Positions 19,760 through 26,982 of a stretch of DNA of 35,071 nucleotides are shown here, piece after piece. The stretch's first letter is position 1. Every line of letters begins with the position of its first letter. The DNA comes from Candidatus Nitrotoga sp. 1052 (GTDB lineage Bacteria; Pseudomonadota; Gammaproteobacteria; Burkholderiales; Gallionellaceae). Made by a program: the position numbers and the translations under genes. The stretch is from NCBI RefSeq assembly GCF_927312905.1, contig NZ_CAKMHQ010000015.1:1-35071 (forward strand), read 5' to 3'. The notes beneath the pieces are model-generated. The model did no database searches. It saw nothing but the letters and a program-made list of their open reading frames with translations, and had not been told where the DNA came from.

Positions 19760-20905
19760 TTAAACCACCTCTTGGTCGCGAAAGCGCTGCTGAATCTCCT
19801 GCACCTTGTCGATGTTTTTAAGCATGGCGTCGACGCAGTCACGATCAAGTTTGCTGTCGGCCAGACGCCGCAGCATGGCGAAGGCGTCATCGTTGCTCCA
19901 CGGTGCCTTGTAGGGGCGGCGCGAGGTAAGCGCGTCGAATATGTCTGCCACGGCACTGATACGCGCCTCTATGGGAATTTCATCTCCCTTTAAGCCTTTG
20001 GGATAGCCGCTGCCATCAATGGCCTCATGATGGTATTCGGCAATATTGCGCATGATACTGACATGGCCAAATGTGCCTAGGCCGAAATCCTCGAGTATGA
20101 CGTCAATAATCTCGCGGCCTTTTTCCGGGTGGGTCATCATCACCTTGAATTCGGCTTCATCAAGCTTGCCTGGTTTGCGCAGGATACAGTCCGGGATACC
20201 GATCTTGCCAATATCATGCAGCGCCGAGAACATAAAAATATGTTCGATCTGCTCGTCGCTGAGATTGTAGCGCGGAGACAGTTCACGCGCGATGAGGCGG
20301 GCATAGTGCGCGGTGCGGTCGATGTGCGAACCGGTTTCAATGTCACGATAGTGGGTCATACTGCGCGCTGCCTGCACCGCAGCCAGCAGGGTGCGGATGG
20401 CGGTCAGTTCATTGATGACCATCAGGGCAATAAGATGACCGTAGATATCGATCTGACGCAGCATTTCAGGCGCGAATGGGTGGGGCTTGAATGAGTTGAA
20501 AAACAAGAAGCCGATGAAAGTGTTGCTCTGGTAGAGCGGCATGGTGTAGCTGGCCTGATAACCCTTGCTCGCTACACGTTTGGTGTGCTCCTGGATGCCA
20601 TGGGCGAAAATAGACATATCCTGCACCACACGCGGACGGCGGCGCCGTATGATCTCGCGCAGTGATGAAGCGGCTGCGAGCGGCACTTCATACGCGGCCA
20701 GTGGACTGGCACCCTCGCTACTATGGGTATAAGTTTTGAGCATGTTAGTTTTTTCATCAAAAAGAGCGATGGCCAGGCGATCGATGAACGGAAAATCCTC
20801 GCGGATCACCTGGTGCAGGAAACGCAGCTTATCGGACAGCGGCAGGCTTTCGTGCAACTGGGCCAAGATATCCTGGTGCGGAAACAAATCCTTTTCTTGT
20901 GACAT
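19760..20905 (-). CDS. GAF-like / HD-GYP domain protein, probable cyclic-di-GMP phosphodiesterase
   Basis: A 381-aa cytoplasmic signalling protein. Residues about 20-165 are a GAF-like sensor ([37 protein letters not shown]). Residues about 185-375 are an HD-GYP domain with HD at 230-231 ([16 protein letters not shown]), HHE at 292-294 and [15 protein letters not shown] around 298-311, followed by [19 protein letters not shown]. All metal and GYP residues needed for c-di-GMP hydrolysis are present. Start 20905 follows AAGGAG; the frame is open upstream into the attC but that part is not credible. The gene faces opposite to the surrounding cassette genes and is bracketed by inverted repeats, suggesting a separate arrival. 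Confidence 0.9.
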   Translation of the reverse strand: MSQEKDLFPHQDILAQLHESLPLSDKLRFLHQVIREDFPFIDRLAIALFDEKTNMLKTYTHSSEGASPLAAYEVPLAAASSLREIIRRRRPRVVQDMSIFAHGIQEHTKRVASKGYQASYTMPLYQSNTFIGFLFFNSFKPHPFAPEMLRQIDIYGHLIALMVINELTAIRTLLAAVQAARSMTHYRDIETGSHIDRTAHYARLIARELSPRYNLSDEQIEHIFMFSALHDIGKIGIPDCILRKPGKLDEAEFKVMMTHPEKGREIIDVILEDFGLGTFGHVSIMRNIAEYHHEAIDGSGYPKGLKGDEIPIEARISAVADIFDALTSRRPYKAPWSNDDAFAMLRRLADSKLDRDCVDAMLKNIDKVQEIQQRFRDQEVV

Positions 20906-20934
20906 GGCAGACTCCTTCAAGCAGATATCAAACA

Positions 20935-20951
20935 CGGGTAGAGTAGAGAAC
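20935..20951. repeat. Right inverted repeat flanking the HD-GYP gene
   Basis: CGGGTAGAGTAGAGAAC pairs with 19715-19734. It lies 29 nt upstream of the HD-GYP start, so it could also influence that gene's leader. Confidence 0.5.
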
Positions 20952-21019
20952 GGGCAAAAATCAAGAATGGAAAGGCATAACATAACAAGGGCGGAGGAGA
21001 CAGGTGTACGATAATATGC

Positions 21020-21105
21020 GTCTAACGCCTCGTTCAAGCGAACACCGCTCGCTTCGCTCGCGGTTCACGTTCTACGGGGTATCCCTCAACTTGAAAACGT
21101 TATGC
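21020..21105 (+). other. Integron attC site (59-base element)
   Basis: An 86-bp site with all expected parts in order: R'' GTCTAAC (21020-21026), L'' with GTTCAAG (21032-21038), an imperfect central palindrome rich in CGCTCGC/GCGG, L' with CTTGAA complementary to TTCAAG, and R' GTTATGC (21099-21105). Spacing and sequence are those of proteobacterial attC sites, recognised as folded single strands by IntI. Recombination would fall between G and TT of GTTATGC, opening the following cassette with TTATGC. Its R'' should complement the start of its own upstream cassette (TTAGAC), which I did not find. Confidence 0.8.
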
Positions 21106-21123
21106 GTCACGCGATTACACGCT

Positions 21124-21759
21124 ATGGCCATGAATCTGTTGCTTGAACCAGCTGTTCGTGTCAACGCCCGGTCTCTCAGCCTGTGGGTGGTTCTCCTCCT
21201 TCTTGCTTCGGCGATCGCTGTACTCGCTGCAACGGCTGCAATGCCTGCGGCTTACTCTTGGCGCGCTCACTCGATCAGCGAGTCTGCGGCGCAAGGCTTA
21301 CAGCACGCGTGGATTGCGCGCCTTGCCTTCGTCTGCTTTGGAAGTGCGGTTCTCACATTGTCCATACGAATGCGCCCGGTTTGGGCACGGGGTACGTACT
21401 GGATGCATCTCGTTTTTGCAGCTGCCATGCTCGGGACTGCAGCATTTTCGCATAGGCCGTGGATCTCCGGCGTGCCATTTGACGAATTCGAGGACTTTCT
21501 TCACTCGGTCACCGCAACAGGAATGGGTTTCGCCTTCTGCTTTGGTGTTGTCGCGAGGTTCATGCAGCGTAGCCGAAGCGAACTGCTGGCTCGCTCGCTC
21601 GACGTTTTCACTGTGGCGGTCGCCACCGCAATGCCACTGATCTCCGCGCTGTACCCTTCAAACGGTGGCCTGATCCAACGCGCAATGTTTCTCATAGCGT
21701 ACGTCTGGTATGGCAAGGAAGCACTGGACCCTCGCAGTGCCGCTTCGAGGAGACAATGA
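21124..21759 (+). CDS. DUF998-like integral membrane protein (integron cassette cargo)
   Basis: A 211-aa protein with about six hydrophobic segments (WVVLLLLASAIAVLAA, LAFVCFGSAVLTLSI, LVFAAAMLGTAAF, and three more). The pattern HSISE..., EDFLHSVTATGMGFAFCFGVV and QRAMFLIAYVWYG is that of DUF998 membrane proteins, whose function is unknown. ATG 21124 (or 21130) is the first start after the attC; upstream in-frame codons run through the attC and are not real. No ribosome site is seen, common in cassettes that begin close to R'. It is followed within 2 nt by the GCATAAC core. Confidence 0.72.
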   Translation: MAMNLLLEPAVRVNARSLSLWVVLLLLASAIAVLAATAAMPAAYSWRAHSISESAAQGLQHAWIARLAFVCFGSAVLTLSIRMRPVWARGTYWMHLVFAAAMLGTAAFSHRPWISGVPFDEFEDFLHSVTATGMGFAFCFGVVARFMQRSRSELLARSLDVFTVAVATAMPLISALYPSNGGLIQRAMFLIAYVWYGKEALDPRSAASRRQ

Positions 21760-21863
21760 CGCATAACCTTTCGTTCGAAGCCGACAGCCACCGGCGTACA
21801 GAAAACTCGCAATCAACCACAACGTCCCATCCAACCGGTTCAGCAGCGACTTGGCCTCGCTCA
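21760..21863. repeat. 104-bp direct repeat, copy 1 (half attC fused to intI fragment)
   Basis: Matches 31782-31885 in the same orientation with five mismatches in 104 bp. It begins CGCATAACC and ends CTCGCTCA. The sequences outside both ends are unrelated between copies. The first ~28 bases look like the R''-L'' half of an attC: GCATAAC, complement of the GTTATGC that opens the upstream cassette, then CGTTCGAAGCC. The rest encodes integron integrase on the minus strand. Confidence 0.88.
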
Positions 21864-21864
21864 T
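21768..21864 (-). pseudogene. intI: Integron integrase (intI) fragment, copy 1
   Basis: Minus-strand codons give [28 protein letters not shown], the middle of an IntI catalytic domain, where complete proteins continue with the first catalytic Arg region. Nothing of intI lies on either side: one end stops at the half attC, the other at unrelated sequence. It is a remnant only. Confidence 0.75.
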
Positions 21865-22093
21865 TAAATGATCAGATACCGACGTTTGGATTTACGCCAT
21901 TGCTGTCAGCCATGCGCTGAAGGTCTCAGCTGGGTCGGTTTGCGGCTCTCGCCACAGGCAGAGAGGGCTCATTCACACTGCTGGATTATCACGGCTCCAA
22001 TTCGGCACCTCATGATGACATAGTATGCTGGCAGAATTTAACGGTATCATGCAGACAGCCACCCTCTCCGAATAAATAAAACAAACGGCTCTC
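21865..22093. other. Gap before hsdM, no gene seen
   Basis: No credible ORF, hairpin terminator or strong promoter was recognised. It should contain the hsdM promoter and the left junction of the restriction island. Confidence 0.4.
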
Positions 22094-24253
22094 ATGAACA
22101 AAGAGCAACTCAAAAAGCTGGAAGCCGACTTATGGAGTGCCGCCGACAAGCTGCGTGCCAATTCCGACCTGAAGTCCAGCGAATACGCCACCCCGGTGCT
22201 GGGGCTGATCTTCCTCAAGTTCGCCGACAATAACTATCGCCGCCACGAAACAGAAATTCACGCCGAGTTCACCAAACTCAAAGGCACCCGCCGTGAGAAG
22301 AAAATCTCCGATATAGCCATCGAGAAGTGCGGGTTCTATTTGCCCGATCACGCGCGCTACGAACACCTGCTGAATCTGCCGGAAGAGAAGAACATTGCCA
22401 AAGCACTCAAGGAGGCGATGAAGGCCATCGAGGAATACAAGCCCGAGCTCGAAGGCGTGCTGCCCAAGGACGAATATGCCGCGTTGACGCGGACGGACAA
22501 GACCATCCCGCAGCAGTTGCTGCGAACCTTTGCTGACATCCCAGCCGATACCACTGGCGACCTGTTCGGGCAGATTTACGAATACTTTCTGTCCGAATTC
22601 GCGCGCAGCGAAGGCCAAAAGGGTGGCGAGTTTTTCACGCCGCGTTCCGTGGTGCGCCTGATGGTCGAGATCATCGAGCCGCACGGCGGCAAAGTGTTCG
22701 ACCCCGCTTGCGGCTCCGGCGGCATGTTTGTGCAGTCTGCCCAGTTCATCGCGGAACACCGCAAGGAGCTGAAAGGATCGGAGAGCGGCGTGTATGTCTG
22801 CGGCCAGGAAAAAACGCGCGACACCGTCAACCTCGCCAAGATGAACCTCGCGGTCAACGGCCTGCGCGGCGAAATCAAGCAGGCCAACACCTACTACGAA
22901 GACCCGTACCAGAGTTTTGGTGCATTCGATTACGTCCTCGCCAATCCTCCGTTCAACGTGGACGACGTGAGCCTCTCCAGCGTGGAGAAAGACAAGCGCT
23001 TCAACACCTACGGCATCCCGCGCAACAAATCGAAGGTGAAGAAAGCCGACGAAGGCAAGGAAACCGTACCCAACGGCAACTACCTGTGGATCAGCCTGTT
23101 CGCCACTTCTTTGAAAGAAAAGGGCCGCGCCGCGCTGGTCATGGCAAATTCGGCCTCCGATGCGCGCCACTCCGAAGCCGACATCCGCAAGACGCTGATC
23201 GAGCAAAACCTCATCTACGCCATGCTGACGCTGCCCTCGAACATGTTCTACACCGTCACGCTCCCGGCCACACTGTGGTTCTTCGACAAGGCCAAGACCG
23301 ACGACAAAATCCTGTTCATCGACGCGCGCAACATCTTCACCCAGATAGACCGCGCCCACCGTGAATTCAGCGAAGAACACATCCAGAACATCGCCATCAT
23401 CAGCCAGTTGCACAAAGGGCGGCGCGATAAATTCGTCCAGCTCATAGACCGCTATTTCGCGGCAGGCATGGCACGCCTAGTCGAAAACAAAACCAACGTC
23501 GAACCCGTCGCTACGCAATTGCTCGAAGTGCTGGATGACGCAGGCGGCAAACAAGCCGTGGGCGAACTGGTGCAGCAATGGGCAGGGTTGGCGAAACTCA
23601 AAACCCGTTACGAGAAATATCTGCAACAAAACGCGGCTGTCATTTCGAACACTTCAACTGTCATTCCGAGCGTATGCGAGGAATCTTCCGCGCACTACAA
23701 GATTTCTCCCGTTGGTCGAAATGACAGCTCTGAAATTAACGCCATCAACAAAGCGCAGCAGCAATTGCGCGAAGCGTTCGATCCGTTCTTTGTCGCGTTG
23801 CACGAGGGCTTGAAGCGCCTAGACAAGGTCGTGCGCCAGCACGAGAAGCAGCAGGCCGAACAGGCGCATGCCGAAGGCAAACGCGGCACGACTGACCGCA
23901 AGACCAATGCGCTCAAGGGCGCGTTGGAGGCGCTACACACTGAAGTGAAGAACGCCGAAATCTTCTATCAGCACATCCACTGGCTACAGGAACGCTTTCC
24001 CAAGGCGGAATATGAAGATGTCACCGGCCTGTGCAAACTCGCAAACTCGACAGACTTGAAGGAGCAGGACTATTCGTTGAATGCTGGGCGCTACGTCGGC
24101 GTAGTGATCGAGGAGGACGGGAAGACGGAGGAGGAGTTTATCGAAGAACTGTTGGCGATAAACGATGAACTGGCAAAGCTTAATAAGGATTCGTTGAATG
24201 TTGGATCAGCAATAACCAGTAATATTCGGAGCCTGCTAGGGGATGGTTCATGA
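22094..24253 (+). CDS. hsdM: Type I restriction-modification DNA methyltransferase subunit M
   Basis: A 719-aa N6-adenine methyltransferase subunit that works with HsdS to methylate a bipartite target. Residues 1-150 are the HsdM N-terminal helical domain (LEADLWSAADKLRANSDLKSSEY). The methylase domain has the SAM motif DPACGSGGMF at 203 and the catalytic NPPF at 284. GEFFTPRSVVRLMVEII and NYLWISLFATSLKEKGRAALVM are typical. The C-terminal third is charged coiled-coil. Residues about 516-545 are encoded by a palindromic repeat inserted in frame and are not expected in the family. The ribosome site is weak. Its stop overlaps the hsdS start in ATGA. It appears functional. Confidence 0.93.
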   Translation: MNKEQLKKLEADLWSAADKLRANSDLKSSEYATPVLGLIFLKFADNNYRRHETEIHAEFTKLKGTRREKKISDIAIEKCGFYLPDHARYEHLLNLPEEKNIAKALKEAMKAIEEYKPELEGVLPKDEYAALTRTDKTIPQQLLRTFADIPADTTGDLFGQIYEYFLSEFARSEGQKGGEFFTPRSVVRLMVEIIEPHGGKVFDPACGSGGMFVQSAQFIAEHRKELKGSESGVYVCGQEKTRDTVNLAKMNLAVNGLRGEIKQANTYYEDPYQSFGAFDYVLANPPFNVDDVSLSSVEKDKRFNTYGIPRNKSKVKKADEGKETVPNGNYLWISLFATSLKEKGRAALVMANSASDARHSEADIRKTLIEQNLIYAMLTLPSNMFYTVTLPATLWFFDKAKTDDKILFIDARNIFTQIDRAHREFSEEHIQNIAIISQLHKGRRDKFVQLIDRYFAAGMARLVENKTNVEPVATQLLEVLDDAGGKQAVGELVQQWAGLAKLKTRYEKYLQQNAAVISNTSTVIPSVCEESSAHYKISPVGRNDSSEINAINKAQQQLREAFDPFFVALHEGLKRLDKVVRQHEKQQAEQAHAEGKRGTTDRKTNALKGALEALHTEVKNAEIFYQHIHWLQERFPKAEYEDVTGLCKLANSTDLKEQDYSLNAGRYVGVVIEEDGKTEEEFIEELLAINDELAKLNKDSLNVGSAITSNIRSLLGDGS
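23659..23726. repeat. Palindromic repeat copy 1, in frame inside hsdM
   Basis: The element runs from TGTCATTCCGAG to TCGAAATGACA and contains GAGGAATCTT and AAGATTTCTCC, the hallmarks of the other three copies. A related half unit, TGTCATTTCGAA, precedes it at 23638-23649. The reading frame stays open through it, adding roughly 30 residues (VIPSVCEESS...VGRNDSS). Confidence 0.8.
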
Positions 24254-25506
24254 ATAGGAAGGATGAAATCGCACTCGGCAAAACAAAGACTCAGTTTATT
24301 GATGGTGACAGGTCTTCCCGTTACCCCAAGCGAGAAGAGTATGTAGAGTCGGGGATCATGTTTCTTAATGGCGAATCAATACATGGTGGATTTATTGATA
24401 GAAATGCCGTAAATTTTATTGCTGAGAAAAAATATAGTGAAATTAAAAAAGGCAGGATTGCAAGAAATGATATTGTTCTTACGACAAGAGGAAATAGCGT
24501 AGGGGATGCGGCATTCGTCAATATTGATGACAAGGGCCTAATCAATGCCCAGATGCTAATTTTGCGTGTAGATAGCAAAGAAATTCATCCAAAATTTTTC
24601 TTTTATTACATCACAAGCCAAAGCTTACACAGTTACATATTGAACTTTGCTTCTGGCTCCGCGCAACCACAAATACCAATACGAGATCTTCGGAAAATAC
24701 CAATTTGTCTGCCTAAACATCACATTCAAAGAAAAGTTGCGGCGATACTTACGGCGTATGACGAACTGATTGAAAACAACCAGCGGCGCATTGCGCTGCT
24801 AGAAAAGATGGCCGGAGAAATCTATAGAGAATGGTTTGTCCGTTTTCGTTTTCCGGGCTATTTAGATACGAGGAAGGTAAAAGGTATTCCTGAAGGATGG
24901 AAAGTTGAAAGGCTTGGCAACATTGCATGCTCAGTCAAAGAAAAATATGTTGATCTTGAGCACCAAGAATGGCCGCTGGTCGATTTAGAAAAGATGTCAC
25001 AAAGAAGTCTTGCAGTTACCAACACAGGAAATCCAGCTGAACTGACTACCTCAAGAATTTTATTTGCTCGGAACGACATCTTGTTTAGCACCATACGCCC
25101 ATATCTGTACAAGGTGAATATGGCTCCGTTCCAAGGCGTTACTAATACTTCAGTTATGGTGCTGCGACCCCGCATTCCAGAATATCGAGCATTTGTTACG
25201 ATGACCTTGTTTATGGGCAGCACTATCGCTTGGGCTGACCAGTACAGCGCTGGAACAAAAATGCCAGTGATTTCATGGAACGTATTTCAGAAAATGGAGC
25301 TATTTGATCCTGGATTTTATCTGGCGGCCCAATTTGACGATTTAGTTTCGCCAATCTTGGATCAAATCAATAGCCTGTCTATCCTTAATAGAAGATTGGC
25401 TCAATCCAGAGATATGCTTCTCCCGCGCCTCATCTCCGGCAAACTCTCCGTCGAAAACCTCGACATTCAGTTCCCGCCCGGCATGGAGAAAGATGCCCAT
25501 GCCTGA
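24250..25506 (+). CDS. hsdS: Type I restriction-modification specificity subunit S
   Basis: A 418-aa DNA-recognition subunit. Two target recognition domains are visible: residues about 1-165 ending SGSAQPQIPIRDLRKIPICLP, and about 215-375 with YSAGTKMPVISWNVFQKMEL. A conserved spacer helix (AAILTAYDELIENNQRRIALLEKMA) lies between them, and a related helix at the end (SLSILNRRLAQSRDMLLPRLISGKL). The N-terminal TRD starts a little short compared with usual HsdS. The start overlaps hsdM by 4 nt and has GGGGATGG upstream. The TRD1 sequence is AT-richer than hsdM, as often seen with exchanged recognition domains. The target sequence cannot be predicted. Confidence 0.92.
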   Translation: MNRKDEIALGKTKTQFIDGDRSSRYPKREEYVESGIMFLNGESIHGGFIDRNAVNFIAEKKYSEIKKGRIARNDIVLTTRGNSVGDAAFVNIDDKGLINAQMLILRVDSKEIHPKFFFYYITSQSLHSYILNFASGSAQPQIPIRDLRKIPICLPKHHIQRKVAAILTAYDELIENNQRRIALLEKMAGEIYREWFVRFRFPGYLDTRKVKGIPEGWKVERLGNIACSVKEKYVDLEHQEWPLVDLEKMSQRSLAVTNTGNPAELTTSRILFARNDILFSTIRPYLYKVNMAPFQGVTNTSVMVLRPRIPEYRAFVTMTLFMGSTIAWADQYSAGTKMPVISWNVFQKMELFDPGFYLAAQFDDLVSPILDQINSLSILNRRLAQSRDMLLPRLISGKLSVENLDIQFPPGMEKDAHA

Positions 25507-25537
25507 CTTCATCGCTAAAGACGACCACAAACCAACT

Positions 25538-25604
25538 GTCATTTCGACTGAAAGGAGAAATCTTGCAGTGCGCTTAAGATTCCTCACTTCGTTTCGGAAT
25601 GACA
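25538..25604. repeat. Palindromic repeat copy 2, after hsdS
   Basis: TGTCATTTCGACTG...GGAGAAATCTT...AAGATTCCTC...CGGAATGACA. Same family as the copies in hsdM and near the GIY-YIG gene. It lies 31 nt after hsdS; another half unit (CGGAATGACAG) follows at about 25616-25626. Confidence 0.75.
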
Positions 25605-25642
25605 AAGAGGGTGAGCGGAATGACAGCTTCGCTATGGCGGAC

Positions 25643-26065
25643 TTACAGCGCCCAAGGGTTAAACACCTGCGGGTACAGCGCGAAATCCTGCAAGTTGCGG
25701 GTGACCACGGTGAGGCCGTGGCATTGGGCGGTGGCCATGAGCAGGCCGTCCATCACCGGCATGGGTTGGCCGGCCAGTTCGGAGTGTGCAGCGATTTGCG
25801 CCCAGACGTGGAACGCGGCGGCATCGAGCGGCAGGATGCGCCCGGCAAAGCGTTGCTCCACCTTGCCCAGCCAATTGGTGAGTTTCTGGCTGCGGCGCAG
25901 GTCGGCTTTGCGCAGTTTGAGGATGCCTTTTTCGATCTCTCCCAGCGTGATGACGCTGATAAACAGGCTAGCTTCGTCCTGTTCGTCCAGCCAGGCGATC
26001 ACTTGCTGCGCGGGGGCTTTCCTGGCGTATTCGGAAAGCACGCAGGTGTCCAGCAGCCAGCTCAT
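25643..26065 (-). CDS. PIN-domain toxin (VapC/FitB-like)
   Basis: A 140-aa PIN-domain ribonuclease, toxin of a type II toxin-antitoxin pair. The fold starts with LLDTCVLSEYARK (first acidic residue Asp6), followed by SVITLGEIEKGILKL (conserved Glu), then MPVMDGLLMATAQCHGLTVVTRNLQDF with the remaining Asp residues. All acidic positions expected for Mg-dependent RNA cleavage are present. It overlaps the antitoxin gene by 4 nt (ATGA) and is translated after it. The module is inserted against the direction of the restriction operon, between hsdS and hsdR. Confidence 0.9.
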   Translation of the reverse strand: MSWLLDTCVLSEYARKAPAQQVIAWLDEQDEASLFISVITLGEIEKGILKLRKADLRRSQKLTNWLGKVEQRFAGRILPLDAAAFHVWAQIAAHSELAGQPMPVMDGLLMATAQCHGLTVVTRNLQDFALYPQVFNPWAL

Positions 26066-26313
26066 AGCTCAATGTTGCGCCCGATGTCGCGGCTGCGGGA
26101 AATGTCCAGGTCTTCGGCTGCGAGGTCGGGACGCAGCAGCGCGGCGGAGAGCTTGCCTCGGCGGCGGGTAAGCCGCGCGTATTCTTCCGCCGAAACCACC
26201 ACCGCCGTGGGTTTGCCGTGGACGGTGACCGTTTGGGCATCGCCACTCGCCGCTCGCTTGATGAGCTGGCTGAAGTTGCCCTTCGCTTCTTGCAGTTGCC
26301 ATTCGCTGTGCAT
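26062..26313 (-). CDS. Phd/YefM-family antitoxin
   Basis: An 83-aa antitoxin. The N-terminal WQLQEAKGNFSQLIKRAASGDAQTVTVHGKPTAVVVSAEEYARL is the Phd/YefM DNA-binding and dimer fold; the C-terminal tail (LLRPDLAAEDLDISRSRDIG) would wrap the PIN toxin. GGAGG lies about 7 nt before ATG 26313. Family knowledge suggests it represses its own promoter, which would lie just upstream at about 26320-26400. Confidence 0.9.
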   Translation of the reverse strand: MHSEWQLQEAKGNFSQLIKRAASGDAQTVTVHGKPTAVVVSAEEYARLTRRRGKLSAALLRPDLAAEDLDISRSRDIGRNIEL

Positions 26314-26406
26314 GATTGCCTCCGTTATTCCTGGCGTTAATTCTGGCCAGACTGGGCAGAATTTAACACAAAGCTTGCGGGTTGGCTATGCCTAACTTCA
26401 CTGGGC

Positions 26407-26499
26407 TGTCATTTCGACCAAAGGGAGAAATCCTGTAGTGTGCGTAAGATTCCTCACGGAGCCTGCCCTGAGCGAAGTCGAACGGGTTCGGAATGACAG
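26407..26499. repeat. Palindromic repeat copy 3, between antitoxin and GIY-YIG genes
   Basis: TGTCATTTCGACC...GGGAGAAATCCT...AAGATTCCTC, then a 29-bp insert GCCTGCCCTGAGCGAAG.. and CGGAATGACA. The same insert, inverted, occurs in copy 4. It lies in the probable promoter region of the antitoxin gene. Confidence 0.75.
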
Positions 26500-26558
26500 T
26501 TTTTTTTGGGATGACGGGCTTTTGGGAATGATAGGTTCTGCAATAAGAGGTAAGGCTG

Positions 26559-26873
26559 ATGGGCAAAACCTACTACGTTTACCTGCTGACTAACTGGAAC
26601 AACAAGGTGATGTATATCGGTGTTACCAGCAATCTTGAACTCCGGGTCTATGAGCACAAAAATAAGCTGGTTGAAGGCTTTACTCAAAAGTACAACGTGA
26701 ATAAGCTGGTTTCCTTTGAGAGCACAAACGATGTATTGGCGGCCATTGAGAGGGAGAAACAGATCAAAAAATGGCGGCGTGAAAAGAAAAATCAGTTAGT
26801 GACTGGGATGAATCCGGAATGGAAGGATTTGAGTTTGGAGTGGGGGAAAGATTTCTCCTTGCAGTCGAAATGA
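26559..26873 (+). CDS. GIY-YIG nuclease-domain protein
   Basis: A 104-aa small GIY-YIG protein (UPF0213/YhbQ-like). The N-terminus YYVYLLTNWNNKVMYIGVTSNLELRVYEHK contains the equivalents of GIY and YIG and the conserved Arg; EREKQIKKWRREKKNQLV closes the domain. AGAGG lies about 9 nt before the ATG. The last few codons (DFSLQSK) and the stop lie inside repeat copy 4, so the C-terminus was remodelled by the repeat. Such proteins are common in this repeat-rich context. A link to restriction is not shown. Confidence 0.85.
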   Translation: MGKTYYVYLLTNWNNKVMYIGVTSNLELRVYEHKNKLVEGFTQKYNVNKLVSFESTNDVLAAIEREKQIKKWRREKKNQLVTGMNPEWKDLSLEWGKDFSLQSK

Positions 26874-26933
26874 CAAAGCTTGTCATTCCGAACCCGTTCG
26901 ACTTCGCTCAGGGCAGGCTCCGTGAGGAATCTT
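26849..26933. repeat. Palindromic repeat copy 4, overlapping the end of the GIY-YIG gene
   Basis: AGATTTCTCC...GTCGAAATGACA is followed directly by TGTCATTCCGAACCC..GAGGAATCTTG, an inverted arrangement relative to copy 3, including the inverted GCCTGCCCTGAGC insert. It ends about 50 nt before the hsdR start. Confidence 0.75.
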
Positions 26934-26982
26934 GTAGCGGCTAAAAACTATTCGCCGCTTTTTACAATGATGATTTGAAAAT

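Noticed and set aside
22130-23413. Long open frame (427 codons) on the minus strand opposite hsdM
   Set aside because: It is the antisense shadow of a GC-rich, strongly conserved methylase gene; the translation has no family features.
25493-26395. Plus-strand open frame of 300 codons across the toxin-antitoxin genes
   Set aside because: It is antisense to two well-recognised genes and begins inside the repeat; composition is that of a shadow frame.
23638-26933. The repeated palindromes as a CRISPR array
   Set aside because: The copies are hundreds of bases apart, partly inverted, and have no regular spacers or cas genes.
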